Shown one piece after another: positions 1-10,849 of a stretch of 64,000 bases of DNA (position 1 is the stretch's first letter; each line of letters starts with the position of its first letter). Source of the stretch: Ianthella basta (lineage: Eukaryota > Porifera > Demospongiae > Verongiida > Ianthellidae). A model generated the notes under the pieces. The model was given only the letters and a program-made list of their open reading frames with translations. It was not told where the DNA came from and did no database searches. The position numbers were made by a program, and so were the translations under genes. Where the stretch lies: NCBI GenBank assembly GCA_964019415.1, contig OZ025869.1:421501-485500 (forward strand), in the 5' to 3' direction.

Positions 1-750
1 GCAGTAGTTATCCTGAATTGAGGCCAGTCACCTGTCACCAAAGTGCAGTCACCTGTCACCAAGTTGCAGTCATTTGTTTACATCCTGGCTATCCAGCCAT
101 TTTAATTATATTAATGTCATATAATGAATATCATTATCTAGAATATGAATACTATTACTTCACTTCAGCTTGTGGGGCAGTTTTAGGTGCTGTTTACATT
201 TTTGTTCATTATTTAACCAAGTCATTTTTGAACAGCATCCATGAAATTTAGCTATGGTCATCTGTCAAGCGCATGTGTAAATGTAAATATTAGCTAACAG
301 ATTGCTTCAAATACAGTACTTGGTTGGTCGGATACCATAGAAGAGAAGCTCACCAGAGGTGGGCTTCTCAGCTAGTATATATACTGTATATATACTCCAT
401 TACGAACATAAAGCTGTATGAATACCTAAAGTGAAACAATATAGGGGTGCCTTTGGCACCCCAAAATGGTACACCATGTAGGCTATAGGGTATTGTATGT
501 GACAAAGTGTTATTAGTGTATTGTTTATTCCAAAATGATCAAATTAATGGTAGACACATTCCCAATTTGCCATGTAGTCTAGTGTGTCCATCCCTCGGTT
601 GTCTTATGTCACCAATGCAAGTCACATGACACGCAACTCACATATTCTTTGTGTCACGGAGCAACTTGACAGACATTAGTGTGTGCCCCAGATGGAAGTT
701 GACTGCAGTCTACTTACATAATACTATAGTAAAATGACATCATTTTGGCA
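1..750. repeat. Duplicated 5' flank of family A gene 1
   Basis: This stretch is non-coding and closely resembles 38100-39070 (before gene A3), and more loosely 51215-52004 (before gene A4). All three share the AT-rich block around 100-330 and the block just before the promoter (about 480-720). It begins with two or three decayed copies of the 21-bp minisatellite seen in full at 38120-38285. I see no gene in it. The shared flank shows that the duplicated unit included at least 700 bp upstream of the promoter. Confidence 0.8.
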
Positions 751-789
751 CTAAAAATAGAAGTGGGTATTGTATTTGTTCTATAAAAG
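751..789 (+). promoter_or_regulatory. Core promoter of A1: MEF2-type box plus TATA box
   Basis: CTAAAAATAG at 751-760 fits the MEF2 consensus YTA(A/T)4TAR exactly. TATAAAAG lies at 782-789, 31 bp downstream start to start. TGACATCA just upstream (734-741) resembles an AP-1/CRE half-palindrome. The ATG follows 62 bp after the TATA start, which leaves a short leader. The same boxes at nearly the same spacing precede the other three family A copies. The factor assignment is motif similarity only. Confidence 0.75.
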
Positions 790-843
790 TGGAGACCCTG
801 CAGCAGCAGCTTCAACAATCCAACAATCAAACTGCAAGCAACC

Positions 844-2104
844 ATGAAGCTGCTCGGTGTGCTGGTGTTGGCCTGCTTGCTACTCTCCCTGCCTCCTGCC
901 TTTGGGACTCATTCTCCAACTGCCAATACCACAGGACACTGCAAAGCAGGCCCCTGGGCTCCAACACCAGTGATAGGACTTCCAGGAAGAGACGGAAGAG
1001 ACGGACCTCGCGGGAAAGATGGTCTCCCTGGCCCTCCCGGTCCACGTGGACCCAGTGGAATAGGTCTTGGGGAAATACGTGAAATTGTGCGCTTGATAGC
1101 TGAAGAGGAGGTAGGGAACTTGACAACAATCGTGCATCAAAGCCCAGTCAAAGTAGTGGTGAATTGTGCTGACAGTTCATTGGGAGCAGTGAATACCCCA
1201 ACCCAGGCACCCTTCAACCAGACGCCATCCACCCCCACTACTGAGCTTCCAACTGGTGGCATGCTGACATACGAGTGTGCCAACACATCTAATCAGAACT
1301 GTCCTGGGTTGACTTTCTACAACCCTGCTAACTCATGCCGCGATGTATACCTTTGCAACCGGTTTCTCCCTTCTGGCAACTACTGGGTTCGGAGATATCA
1401 TTCTGATGATGGTTCCATCACGCTTGTCCGTGTCTACTGCTACATGAGGGAAGACAAGTGTGGGATTGGTGGAATTATGCGTGTGGGGTACTTGAACGTT
1501 CTCAACTCAACGACCAATTGTCCCTACCCTTTGACACTGTACAACGCATCAGGAACTATACTGTGCGGGCCGACTGATGATAGCAGCCAGTGCGATCAGC
1601 TGACTTTCCGTACTCACACTATACCCTACAATACTGTGCGTGGAAGGGCAGTCGGCTATGGGTATTACGCTAATTATGGATTTAACTATGGTGGCAGAGG
1701 CATTGATGACGCCTATCTCAGTGGATTGTCCATCACCAACAGAAATAATGGACAACGTTCACACATTTGGAGCTATGCAGCAGGGTATAGTGATGGTAGT
1801 TCCAATTCATACAACTGTCCCTGTGCTCGATATGCTGGTAGAGCAGCTCCATCATTTGTTGGTTGACTACTATTGTGAGTCAGGTGCTCACACGTCGCTA
1901 TCCAGGCAGTGGTACACCTCCAACCCACTGTGGGACAACAAGGGCTGCTACAGTGGTAGCAAGTGCTGCAACCCAAGTCATGCACCTTGGTTCCGGAAGT
2001 TCTTGAATGTGGAGGTTACTTCTGATATTGAAGTTCGCTGGTGCCATCCAGGTGGCTCTAATGACAAAGTTGGCATTGAACTGCTTGAAATTTATGTTTA
2101 CTAA
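844..2104 (+). pseudogene. Family A collagen-like secreted protein, copy A1, frameshifted
   Basis: The start is the ATG that begins MKLLGVLVLACLLL, as in the intact copies A2 and A3. The open frame runs 340 residues through the signal peptide, ten Gly-X-Y triplets, helical segment, Thr/Pro linker and fibrinogen-like block. It then stops at TGA 1864-1866. Compared with A2, the reading GGCACTGAC has become GGTTGAC, a 2-nt loss. The remaining ~80 codons, ending GIELLEIYVY, continue in another frame to 2104 and stay highly similar to A2 and A3. Promoter and signal peptide are intact, so a truncated secreted protein could still be made. This is either a young pseudogene or an assembly error; the rest of the sequence shows no decay. 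Confidence 0.8.
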
Positions 2105-3652
2105 CTGAGCAGCTGTGGTTTTCTGTAGGTTTCAGTAGCCAATTTTCTGCAGTGTACTTTACTGTAGCATTAGGTCACTGTTGCCATTTTCCTACGTATA
2201 GCATCCATTTCCTATAGTTTCTAGTTGTCAACTGTATGCAGCTGTACTTTACTTTTCATTAGATCTCAGTGGTCGTTTTTCCGTAACAGAAGTACTACAA
2301 ATCTGTACTGTAGTATGGCATTTGTCATGTAGTTTGAAAGATTCAATATGCTGCGCTCGATGGTGAACTCCAATTGTAATGGCACAAGTTGATTGCTGCA
2401 ATCAGACGTGATGATGCATCAGAATGCTGAATCAGCATCTTGTTCACATTCACTTGAGGTGGACATTTCTAAGCAAGCACTGCTTAGTACAGATGTCTTA
2501 TACTGTTATGTGCTATAGGTTTGCCTGTTTTGTGAGTTTGTTAGCTATACCATTTTGTCCCGCCACATGGACTGACCCCCAAATGCACCATGCCGGTTAA
2601 GGAGGGTCAGGGGGAGGTTCCAAGAGAAAATAATAACGTGAATCAAGTGGCCATTCACGAAATATGTATCCCATGGCATTTGCACAATATACCCTAAGAT
2701 GTTTTGCAATACTGCAACACACCACCACAACCAGCTCAAGTTACTTTGTTTACATACTGTAACACATTCCCATATTGTACTGTGACCTCAGATGTGATAG
2801 TATCATTGCATACCATGATGGGGTACAACAGACTAGTATTAGTGCACTTGCATATGAGATGCCAGCCTCCAACAAATGGAAATCAAGCTGACATGCAGTA
2901 TGCAGGTATGAACACACTGGCATGGATGTGCCAGAGCAGAAAAACGGCTTCCTGCTCGTTTGTTAAATGTGCAGTGACGGTGGTTTAGTCATAACTGATA
3001 TAACATGACACTATTTCTCCTATGAACGAAGTGAATTCATACATGCATGCTGTGCGCATGTGTGTGTGTGCCCTTTCACATGCTTCTTGTGATGCTGAAC
3101 TACTGCTCTATACAATTTGTGTGGAAACATTTATTGCTGGATTTGATTGTCATAGCGTATGTTACCATGCATTCTACAAGCAGTGCTGTATAGACAATGA
3201 TTTCTGTTTGCCCTAAGTACAGTCGTAATTTCTCTGTGCATATGTATGGGTCTTTTACTTATGCATGTGTTCTTGATTGTATGTCCCTTCATTCAATGGT
3301 GCGTGTGTGTGCAGAGGAAAGGGATTTAGGAATGTTACACATTTGCAACATTTGTGTGGACCATTCTATGTGAAATCTTTGAGTTGGTGCCTTTTAGTGG
3401 ACTGTCACCCAGATGTTGTCACTCCAGTGTTGGACCTTTTGAATCATTTTCAGCTGCAAATCTGCCAATGCCCTAATGAATACATAGAATCATGCATGCA
3501 GCTCAAATGAAGCTCCTTATTGAGTACACGAAGAGAGATCTAGTAATAGCTGCTCTCCTTATGCAAGTAGTCCAAAACCTGTAGTGAATTGATAAAGACG
3601 GCAGCTCTACTTTACTGAAGTTGTAGGGAGAGAAATCGTCGGCATACTTCAT
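2105..3652. other. 3' flank of A1 and unannotated sequence
   Basis: The first ~700 bp is the 3' flank shared with A2 (16049-16662) and A3 (40428-41000); for example, the AACACACCAC block near 2718 recurs in both. It is more diverged here than between A2 and A3. The rest, to 3650, holds only short unsupported open frames, and I recognise no gene. Confidence 0.6.
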
Positions 3653-3752
3653 GTCTTTTCAGATAATGTTGAGCTGGAGTACAAGCAGTAAGCAGCCAAC
3701 ATTCGTTCGCATAGTGTACCTCGCACAGCTTCCGCAGCGAGTATGCAATGTA

Positions 3753-4007
3753 GTGACGTCACATCTGGCGACGCCTGTATTAATAGTATGCGAGCCTAAT
3801 GATATGCACGTTAGGGCAACCACAATCTTTGTGGCATGCGAAATGGTCGGTATAAATGAGAATCAGAAAGAGAACTATACAGTGTGGACACCTTACACGC
3901 CCCTCTTCGACCGCATAAATAGAAATTTCCGGAACGGCGTACTATATTGGGTGAAGTATTGGGTATAGGGAATTTATATTGTCGGCCATTTTATTCGGCC
4001 GGAAGTG
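3753..4007 (+). promoter_or_regulatory. CRE and ETS-type promoter motifs before a small spliced gene
   Basis: The palindrome GTGACGTCAC at 3753-3762 is a full CRE. CCGGAAGTG at 3999-4007 is a consensus ETS/GABP site and follows a GGCCATTTT (YY1-like) stretch. Both lie 90-340 bp upstream of the ATG at 4094. This is the usual make-up of TATA-less housekeeping promoters and differs from the TATA-driven collagen genes. Use as a promoter is inferred. Confidence 0.5.
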
Positions 4008-4093
4008 GACTGTGTGCGAGACCAAGGGACTTTCAAAACCGGCTTCTAATCGTCGTCTTAGCGAACTTTGGACGTTCTCTTCAGCCGCTGATC

Positions 4094-4369
4094 ATGGAAC
4101 AGACTCCTACAGCACTTTTGGCCGACGGGTAAAGAGACAGCGCCCAACAAGTTATCGACTTCACCCCGCGCATTCTTCAATACTGGCCGCGCCCGCCTCG
4201 GAGGACTTCACTCCGCCGCTTGGAGCACATGACAGGAGTAACTTAGAAACTAGTGAGCGCCACGATATGTACACGCTAACATTTTTCAACCGTCTGTAGC
4301 GTTAAAAAGCTTAGCGCGCACAGTTGCCCTTCTAAATGCTCTTCAAAACCTGCAGCTGGCCCACGCGTG

Positions 4370-4439
<70 letters not shown>

Positions 4440-4707
4440 AGGTCACCGAAGTGTATGACACTGTCATGTTTACCTATCGTGAGCGAGCAGCGACTTAATT
4501 TAAGGGATGAAGTATTTTGAATCACTTGTTTAGAATATTTATGGCACTCCCCATCTGTATATATGCTGAGTGCTTGCACCTACATAATTATACTTCCTCA
4601 CCCCCTATCTCTCCAGGTACAACCTGTATGTGGACTGTATGCCAGTGGAGGGTGTGTCTGACATGGACTCTACTGAAGTGGACAGGTCACTGTGGACTGG
4701 CATGCAG
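4094..4707 (+). CDS. Putative spliced gene, first two exons, unrecognised product
   Basis: Exon 1 is 4094-4128, encoding MEQTPTALLADG, with a GTAAAG donor. Exon 2 is 4617-4707, after a pyrimidine-rich CTCTCCAG acceptor and ending at a GTGGGC donor. Exon 1 ends with two spare bases and exon 2 supplies one, so the frame joins as LLADGYNLYVDCMPVEG and runs open for 30 more codons, ending in phase 0. The intron carries a (TG)33 microsatellite. I do not recognise the 42-residue product and cannot find a third exon before the next repeat. It may be the 5' end of a gene whose remainder is lost or lies in exons I cannot see. Support is splice signals, frame and promoter motifs only. Confidence 0.45.
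4371..4436. repeat. (TG)33 microsatellite
   Basis: Uninterrupted TG dinucleotides inside the putative intron of the 4094 gene. Open frames across it encode only Cys/Val or His/Thr runs and are not genes. Confidence 0.95.
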
Positions 4708-5368
4708 GTGGGCACTAGTTGGAGTAGGGGAAGAGTGATGCTTTTGTCAGTGCATTGGTTCTGTCAATAGTGAGCAGTGGACACAACAGTTGTATATGAT
4801 AGAACCATCCTTTATTTGGATAGTCACACAACTACTGTATGCTCATTTCACATGCACCCTAAAACTGGGTGAACCCGAGTTGATGATTTCACATAGTTCA
4901 CTTGACTTGGTTTAATTGAATTTGGTTGATGTTTAACTTACGTATATACCCCATTGCCATGGCAACCACGAAACTATATTGCGCAAACAAGCCATCCGGG
5001 ATATAAGTTATAATTATAGTACGTGCGTAGATATAAGTTATAATTATAGTACGCCCTCGTGCTTCGTGAAATAAAAAGCATATAGGCCGGCTTGACATCC
5101 TATAATTGGCTTATTGTTTTTCAAAGTTAAGAAGAATGTAGCCGATTCGCTAAACCCTCGAACGTTTTGTTGCTAAGCGCGTAGGGGATCAGAAGGGATG
5201 CGTAAGAACTCGGAAGGATTCTTTTGTAGAAGTGCTGCTCTTGTCGCCGCAGCCAGAGGAACTAGTATAAACTACGTAGCTACTTCAACTGCAATGAGGC
5301 CTACGCGAAGGACGTTTCAGCGCAGCAACCGTCATTCTGAAGTTATTCCACAGCTGCAGGTTCACATT
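4708..5368. repeat. Unannotated stretch with a 23-bp direct repeat
   Basis: ATATAAGTTATAATTATAGT plus three bases occurs at 5001-5023 and again at 5031-5053. The block around 4870-4930 (TGATTTCACATAGTTCACTT) recurs at about 50988 as a diverged copy. I see no gene. Confidence 0.6.
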
Positions 5369-5416
5369 TAGTAGTTACTACGCCAAACTTGACTAAGTTT
5401 GGCGTAGTAACTACTA
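5369..5416. repeat. Perfect 22-bp inverted repeat with 4-nt loop
   Basis: Arms 5369-5390 and 5395-5416 are exact reverse complements around the loop GACT. A decayed half-copy of the stem follows at 5417-5440. No flanking target duplication is evident. It could extrude as a cruciform or be a tiny fold-back insertion. Confidence 0.85.
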
Positions 5417-5559
5417 GGCCAACTTGACTAAGTTTGGACTACTTGCGGAAAACATCATCTGAATTCGCTGTAGCTGCAGAATGGAGACGAGGCAGCCACT
5501 GTAAGTGTTGTAGAGAATGCCCCGCTTACATGGAAATGCTTTAGCTTGTTGCAGTGCTA

Positions 5560-6095
5560 TGCAGCATAGTATGGTGTCTCAGTTTGTGGGGAAAGCTGCT
5601 CTATGATCTTCTGTGGTATATGACAGCTATAGTTGAATGCCAACCCCTTAAGAGTACTCCATCTCCACTCAATTGGCATGTAGTGCTTCAAGGCAGTGCA
5701 GTGCAGATTCTTATAGGGAACACATGCACACATGGAGGATGAGCATTGTACTATAAAATAACAGCAATCCACAATCATAGTGGCTAATGATGTCATATGC
5801 TGTCAATTGGCCAACACTCCATTCAGAGAATGGCTGGCATCCCATGCACTCATGTGGGCTGACCAATCAAATACAACAGAATTGTACACAACTACTGCCA
5901 TGGTTATACAGTACTGACATTGTACAATGCCATGTATGTACCTAGTGTAAGTGCTCCAGTTGTACTACAAGTCCACAGCTCCTATTGAGCTGAATGGTAA
6001 TACCTACAGGCCTATACATGTACAATACAGGAAACTCTGTTCAGTAGCACACAAACTAAAACTAGAGAGTTCCACTGCTTCTATGGTCCTCCACT
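5560..6095. repeat. Duplicated 3' flank of family B genes
   Basis: This is the downstream flank and 3' UTR of gene B1. Parts recur after the other family B genes: the block from about 5780 (GTCAATTGGCCAACA) to the stop codon recurs at 28970-29258, 32096-32240, 46450-46763 and 59395-59688. The first part (5575-5745) recurs without a B gene at 41695-41860, 41940-42110 and 55160-55290. No gene lies in it. Confidence 0.8.
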
Positions 6096-6998
6096 CTACT
6101 TGGTGCACACAACACAGGACAGCTCTTTTGTCTGGTCATAATTTGGGCATGGAAGGCCACTGCTGCAGTGAGCCTCAACGTGGAACATCAAAGCACCGTT
6201 GGTGTTAGCTGCTGCTCCTTGTACTGTTTCGGGAGTCTTATCCAGGCAGATGTGCATGGTTCGGTAATGTGTACGATCTTCAGACACCAGCCACCCGCTG
6301 TACTCCACTGTCCATGTATCAGGACAGGTGTATCTTCCTGGTATCATGATCTGCTTGGAACGAGAGGATACTTCACACACAGCACAGGGGGCATTGTGCT
6401 GGAGTAAATCAGCCAGTGGTTGGCCACCATAGAATTGATATTCTGTACCGTACAAAATGGCATCACCCTCATTGCTAGTGGTTGCTTCAGGGTGGTACTC
6501 AATGTCATCTCCATTTGCTATACAGATATAGTTGGCTCCACCACCACGGTGTTCAAAGTGACTGCCTGCAGTGAGGCCTTCATAAACAAGTTCCGTTCCA
6601 GTAACATTCGGGCACACTGTCCTCCCCCAGCGGATGTAAGTTGTTCCTCCTGAGGCAGGTCCAGGAGGGCCCTGTTCACCAGGTGGTCCAGCAGTGCCAA
6701 CTGCTCCATCGGCTCCAGGTGCTGCAATGGTTGGTAGTGTTTCAGTGAGACATGCACAAATGGCAGACTTATCGCAAATGGTTTTGGAGAAAGTATCCAG
6801 CTTACCTCCTGGAGGGCCCAATGGTCCAGAGGAGCCATCACGGCCATCCCTCCCTGGTTGTCCTGGCAACCCATCCCTTCCAGGCAGTCCAGGGAGGGAG
6901 CAGGTAGAGCTGCTTTCTGCTTCCGCTCCAAAGTGGAGGAGGAGAAGGATGGTGCCAAACAGGGCAAGGTTCATCATATTTAAACTGTTCATTCTCAT
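6096..6998 (-). CDS. Family B1: short-chain (C4-type, spongin) collagen
   Basis: Exon 1 is 6998-6806 and exon 2 is 6721-6096, giving 272 residues. The 84-bp intron (6805-6722) has GTAAGC and CAG ends and splits a Gly codon region in phase 1. Splicing restores perfect Gly-X-Y register. Residues 1-27 form a signal peptide. Residues 37-87 are 17 uninterrupted Gly-X-Y triplets. From about 91 (TTYIRWGRT) to the end (KELSCVVCTK) is the C-terminal domain of sponge short-chain collagen C4, with its conserved cysteines. Known members are secreted matrix collagens, and chain assembly through the C-terminal domain is inferred. I chose MRMN as start because it matches the paralogs; the upstream in-frame ATG at 7037 lies at or before the likely transcription start. 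The intron is a multiple of three without stops, so its retention would stay in frame. Confidence 0.93.
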   Translation of the reverse strand: MRMNSLNMMNLALFGTILLLLHFGAEAESSSTCSLPGLPGRDGLPGQPGRDGRDGSSGPLGPPGGKLDTFSKTICDKSAICACLTETLPTIAAPGADGAVGTAGPPGEQGPPGPASGGTTYIRWGRTVCPNVTGTELVYEGLTAGSHFEHRGGGANYICIANGDDIEYHPEATTSNEGDAILYGTEYQFYGGQPLADLLQHNAPCAVCEVSSRSKQIMIPGRYTCPDTWTVEYSGWLVSEDRTHYRTMHICLDKTPETVQGAAANTNGALMFHVEAHCSSGLPCPNYDQTKELSCVVCTK

Positions 6999-7068
6999 TC
7001 CTTTGATGTACACTTTCCAAGCTTTTCTTCTTGCCAAACCTGGCGCTGTGGTGTTGAAACTGAATGTC

Positions 7069-7126
7069 CTTTTATACCTTCTCTACGTCTGACATCGGAC
7101 AGGTATCAGACATGCATCACATTCCA
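7069..7126 (-). promoter_or_regulatory. Promoter of B1: TATA box and CATTCCA box
   Basis: TATAAAAG reads on the minus strand from 7076 to 7069. CATTCCA (plus strand 7120-7126), a TEAD/MCAT-type motif, starts 44 bp beyond the TATA end. The identical pair and spacing occur at B2 and B4. Function is inferred from conservation and motif similarity. Confidence 0.65.
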
Positions 7127-7689
7127 CAGTCTCCTCCTTGCTACGTAATTGTCACTTTGTCTGTATTCAGTATATAGTCATGTACATTATAATGCTGACT
7201 CAGCGTGTTCATACAGCTAGGTCACACAGACATTGTTCAATGTGCAGTGCAAGTTGTGATGAGTGCAGTACAGGTTCGGGTAAAACTGATGCAATATACT
7301 CACAATTTATCTTGTAGTATTAACTCAGTGATCATGAATTACCAGAAGATTATCAATCTCTGTCACTAGCAACTGAACAATGTTATTCCATGCAAACATG
7401 CACACAGGACTACAACAAAGAACATTGTGGTACATGTAACTACGTAAATGAGGTTACAACTCCTATATACTCTGTTGCCGGGGCAACTGCTAGGATATAA
7501 CTGCAATAGGAAGCTGTTTTTGGGGTATAACTGCAATATGAAGCCATATACTGCAGGGCTTTCTTCACACAGGCTTGCTATTCACAGTGTTGCAAACCTT
7601 TGCTAGAGGAAGACATAGTGCTGTGACATCTATGTTGATGCTACATTAATTGTAGGAGACTCTCTCAGTTTAGCATTGTGTGTAGGTGT
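7127..7689. other. Upstream flank of B1, no gene seen
   Basis: I see no supported gene. Two similar ~40-bp segments containing TATAACTGCAATA occur around 7490-7545 as a small imperfect tandem repeat. Confidence 0.5.
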
Positions 7690-7810
7690 TGCATGCACCC
7701 ACACACTCACACTCAACCACAGCCGGTCGGTGCTGAGTACGTGACTCCTACTGTTCATCTGTAGTCTACAAAGCATTAATTCCTCCCCACTAGCTACAGC
7801 TGTAGAAAGT
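7690..7810. repeat. Dispersed repeat with TACGTGACTCCTACTGT core
   Basis: About 90-120 bp containing TACGTGACTCCTACTGT and a CTAGCTACAGCTGTAGA end. Copies lie at 35340-35490 (two in tandem), 36325-36415 and 49165-49260. Frames are interrupted in several copies, so it is treated as non-coding. It travels with the upstream flank of family B genes. Confidence 0.75.
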
Positions 7811-7967
7811 GCAATGGAACGTTTCCAATAACCATGTCTTGATAATTTCACCTTCACTCTGTAGTAGAAGATAAACTATCACCCTGACTACAACATTCCT
7901 ACATCCCTTACATCGAGTGATAACAGGAGTACTATACACAATGTACATTTGAGATGTGTCATCCAAC

Positions 7968-8133
7968 ACATGCACTCCAACACATACACTCCAACACACG
8001 CACTCCAACACACACACTCCAACACATACACTCCAACACACACACTCCAACACATACACTCCAACACATACATTCCAACACATACACTCCAACACACGCA
8101 CTCCAACACACGCACTCCAACACATGCTATACG
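7968..8133. repeat. 14-bp minisatellite
   Basis: About twelve copies of a 14-bp unit built on CTCCAACACAYACA. Because 14 is not a multiple of three, all three frames stay open and show the same 14-residue period. This produces false open frames on both strands. Confidence 0.9.
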
Positions 8134-8416
8134 GGATGTATACACACATTGGGATGCACACACACACATATATATGTGTGCATGTGTATCTCGATGTGTG
8201 TAATCCACTGCACATGTACTAGCTAGAAGCACTTGGAAGGCATTGTGTGTGTATGTGTGTGCTGGTTCACCTGTCCCATGTACCATCATGGAGGTTGTCA
8301 CATCTGTTTACATAGTGACATGTACAATGTGTTATAGTTCATCACTCTACATGTGTACATGATGTGTGTGCTTGTATGTGTACATGTATTGTGTGTTACC
8401 CTCTAGTTCTCTTCAG

Positions 8417-8576
8417 ATTCAAGAGGGACTATGCCCAACAGCACATCCCAGTCCTCCTCTCCTCCAGAGGAATGGACCCCTCTCTCATCATACCCAAGGC
8501 ACACAGGAAGGGGAGGAAGAGGAGGGGCAGGAGAAGGGGACAGGGAGGGCCATTTCAGCAAGCAATGACAAGGAAT
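8417..8576 (+). pseudogene. Lone copy of the FKRDYAQQ exon
   Basis: After a CTCTTCAG acceptor the sequence reads FKRDYAQQHIPVLLSSRGMD and continues with a basic tail. It is the terminal exon of the module whose longer copies lie at 24813-25555 and 61586-61938. The preceding exon (DFAVHSW...) is missing here; its place is taken by intron-like sequence shared with 30780-30890 and 48640-48754. This is a relic exon carried along with the upstream flank of B1. I do not recognise the protein. Confidence 0.6.
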
Positions 8577-8615
8577 CATGTGATCATTGGTGCATGGTAT
8601 GTGTGTATGTGTACA

Positions 8616-8621
<6 letters not shown>

Positions 8622-8705
<84 letters not shown>
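8622..8705. repeat. (TG)n microsatellite
   Basis: About 42 uninterrupted TG units. It grades into imperfect TG-rich sequence to about 8830. Confidence 0.95.
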
Positions 8706-8706
<1 letters not shown>

Positions 8707-8829
8707 ATGCGTCTGCGTGCATGTGTGTGTACGTGTGTGTCTGTGTGTGAGTGTTTGTGCGTGCTTGCATATATGCATGCTTTTGAAGTGTGTGTGTATT
8801 TGTATATGTGCAAGTCAGTGTCACAGACA

Positions 8830-9900
8830 CGTGTTTGCGTGTGTTGTACTACTAGAACTGCGTAGGAGTCCTATATATAATATGGTATAGCTGGTCTTTG
8901 TCAGACAGTTACTTTTCCAAGACACCACTATATGCACAAACAACTGTGTACATGCCGTGGGCGAGGAATGGAATGTGGGAGCTCATTACTTATTTGACTC
9001 TTGCATGTTTGAACTAGAGTGCATGGTCATTATGATGTATACAGTACATCAACACTGCATTGCATATTTACATACAGTATTATTCTGTGTCACAGTGTGC
9101 CTTTACATTTGCTTTAGGCAGAAATCCCTATAATTATGCAATAGACCCTTTATATGTAGTCCCTCCTCCTTTGTATGTGCTATATTACTCACATGCAATG
9201 TCCTTTCACCAAACTACGTCTGCTATGCGTACATGTAGTTTTTTGTACCATGACGTGTTCTTCATCATATCCTGTTTCCCTGTACTACTGCACCGGAAGG
9301 TGTGGGATGAGAGTATCAGCAAGTGTCACAAACGAGATGCATGTTGATTTAACTGCCACAGCACCAACTGGTAGAGACATAACAATCACATAGGGACTGC
9401 TAACTCAGTATATAATAGATTGTGGCTAACTGTATGCTGAGTTGCGTAATAGGAAAGTTCCCGGCTGGTAAGAACTCTGGTCTAGGCTAGCCTACAACCT
9501 AGTGAGGAATTCAAAGTTTGTTCAGTTATTCTTTGAGGACTAAGGTGCTCCTGCCGTCATTCAAAGTTGTGCAGACGGATGGACCAGCATATTGGATATG
9601 TCAGTCAGTTAGTTTCAATGTGAAAGGAGATGATAAAGCAAATGATCCACAGATTTTGGTGAGCTAGGAGTTTGCTTCTCCTTTAGTCCTATACTGTTAT
9701 TGTGATACACTCTGTCCTGTTCATTGCAGAGTTGTTCATGCAATAATAAACTGCGTATCAAGGGTTATTGCCCAAAGGGGTGCTTTACAATTTACTCTCA
9801 GTTGTGTATTGGCTTGCACAGAAATGCTAATCGTGGTACAGTTGGTATTGATGTACATGTGTGCTGGAGATGTAACCCTTTGAATCCTCCTTCTATCCAG
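8830..9900. other. No gene recognised
   Basis: There are only short open frames without recognisable domains, splice support or similarity to the duplicated modules. Confidence 0.5.
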
Positions 9901-10757
9901 TGGGGGTGAGCGTTGAAGAGACTGATGGCTGTGTGTGTTTATGTCTTGTCTTTGTGGTTTAAAACTCTTCATACATACAGACAGTGCGTGTGTGTGTGTG
10001 TGCGCGTGCAGTGTGTGTGTGTACACCTGCTTGTGTATTAGCATTGTAGGCATACTTGTGGTGGTTACATTAGCTGTTTTGTACTGATCTTGAGCAGATA
10101 GCTGTCTACTGACTACTAACACACCACTTTGTAGTACTTGCTCTTCATGTAATGGGACACAGCCCCACTCATACCTGTCCTGATTTAGAAGTGCTAGTTT
10201 TGTCCACTCTACATATGTCCATCCTGGGACTGTTACTGTGCAGGTCATAAGAGGCTAGACAGACAATGATGCACAAGAAGGCTGCCACACGAATTGCATC
10301 ATTATGGGAAATACACCATGTTTTTCATACTATTATGTACTGTGTATACGAGATTCCTGTTCTGTGACTTTGATATGAAGGGCGCATGCCATGCCATCAT
10401 GGTAGGCACTTGTGCTCTTCCCTGCAACATAGCTCCAACAGACACATTCTATGGTGCCGTGCTGAAGTAATCAGCTACCACGTACATTTAATGACACTAG
10501 AAAGCAGCAACATGGATTGTCTATAGGCTTTTCCTATTTGACTTGACTATTTATAGCTAGCTACGTAGCTAACTGGCTATGCTGTAGACTTTCATGATCA
10601 CAGCAGTTTGCTGTTGTGTTCCTGTGTATGCATGTTCGTTTGCCATAGCATGATGGTGTGATAGAACATGTACATGGATGCATATGGGGACATTCCCTCT
10701 CTAATGACATGTCATGCTATTGTTTGTGTGTGTATATTTGCGTGTGTGCGTGCATGC

Positions 10758-10765
<8 letters not shown>

Positions 10766-10839
<74 letters not shown>

Positions 10840-10849
10840 ATGTGTGTGT
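10766..10849. repeat. (TG)n microsatellite within the array
   Basis: Over 40 TG units within the second unit of the tandem array. A shorter interrupted run lies at about 11504-11570. Confidence 0.95.

Noticed and set aside
3651-3968. 105-codon open frame
   Set aside because: No domain, no splice signals and no paralog; it overlaps promoter-like motifs.
7000-7037. Start of B1 at the upstream ATG (MARRKAWK)
   Set aside because: It lies at or before the expected transcription start 30 bp from the TATA box, and B2, B4 and B5 do not share it.
8364-8890. Long open frames over TG repeats on both strands
   Set aside because: They encode only Cys/Val or His/Thr runs forced by the dinucleotide repeat. 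Similar frames at 4276-4579, 30547-30873, 36442-37182 and 44710-45397 were rejected for the same reason.
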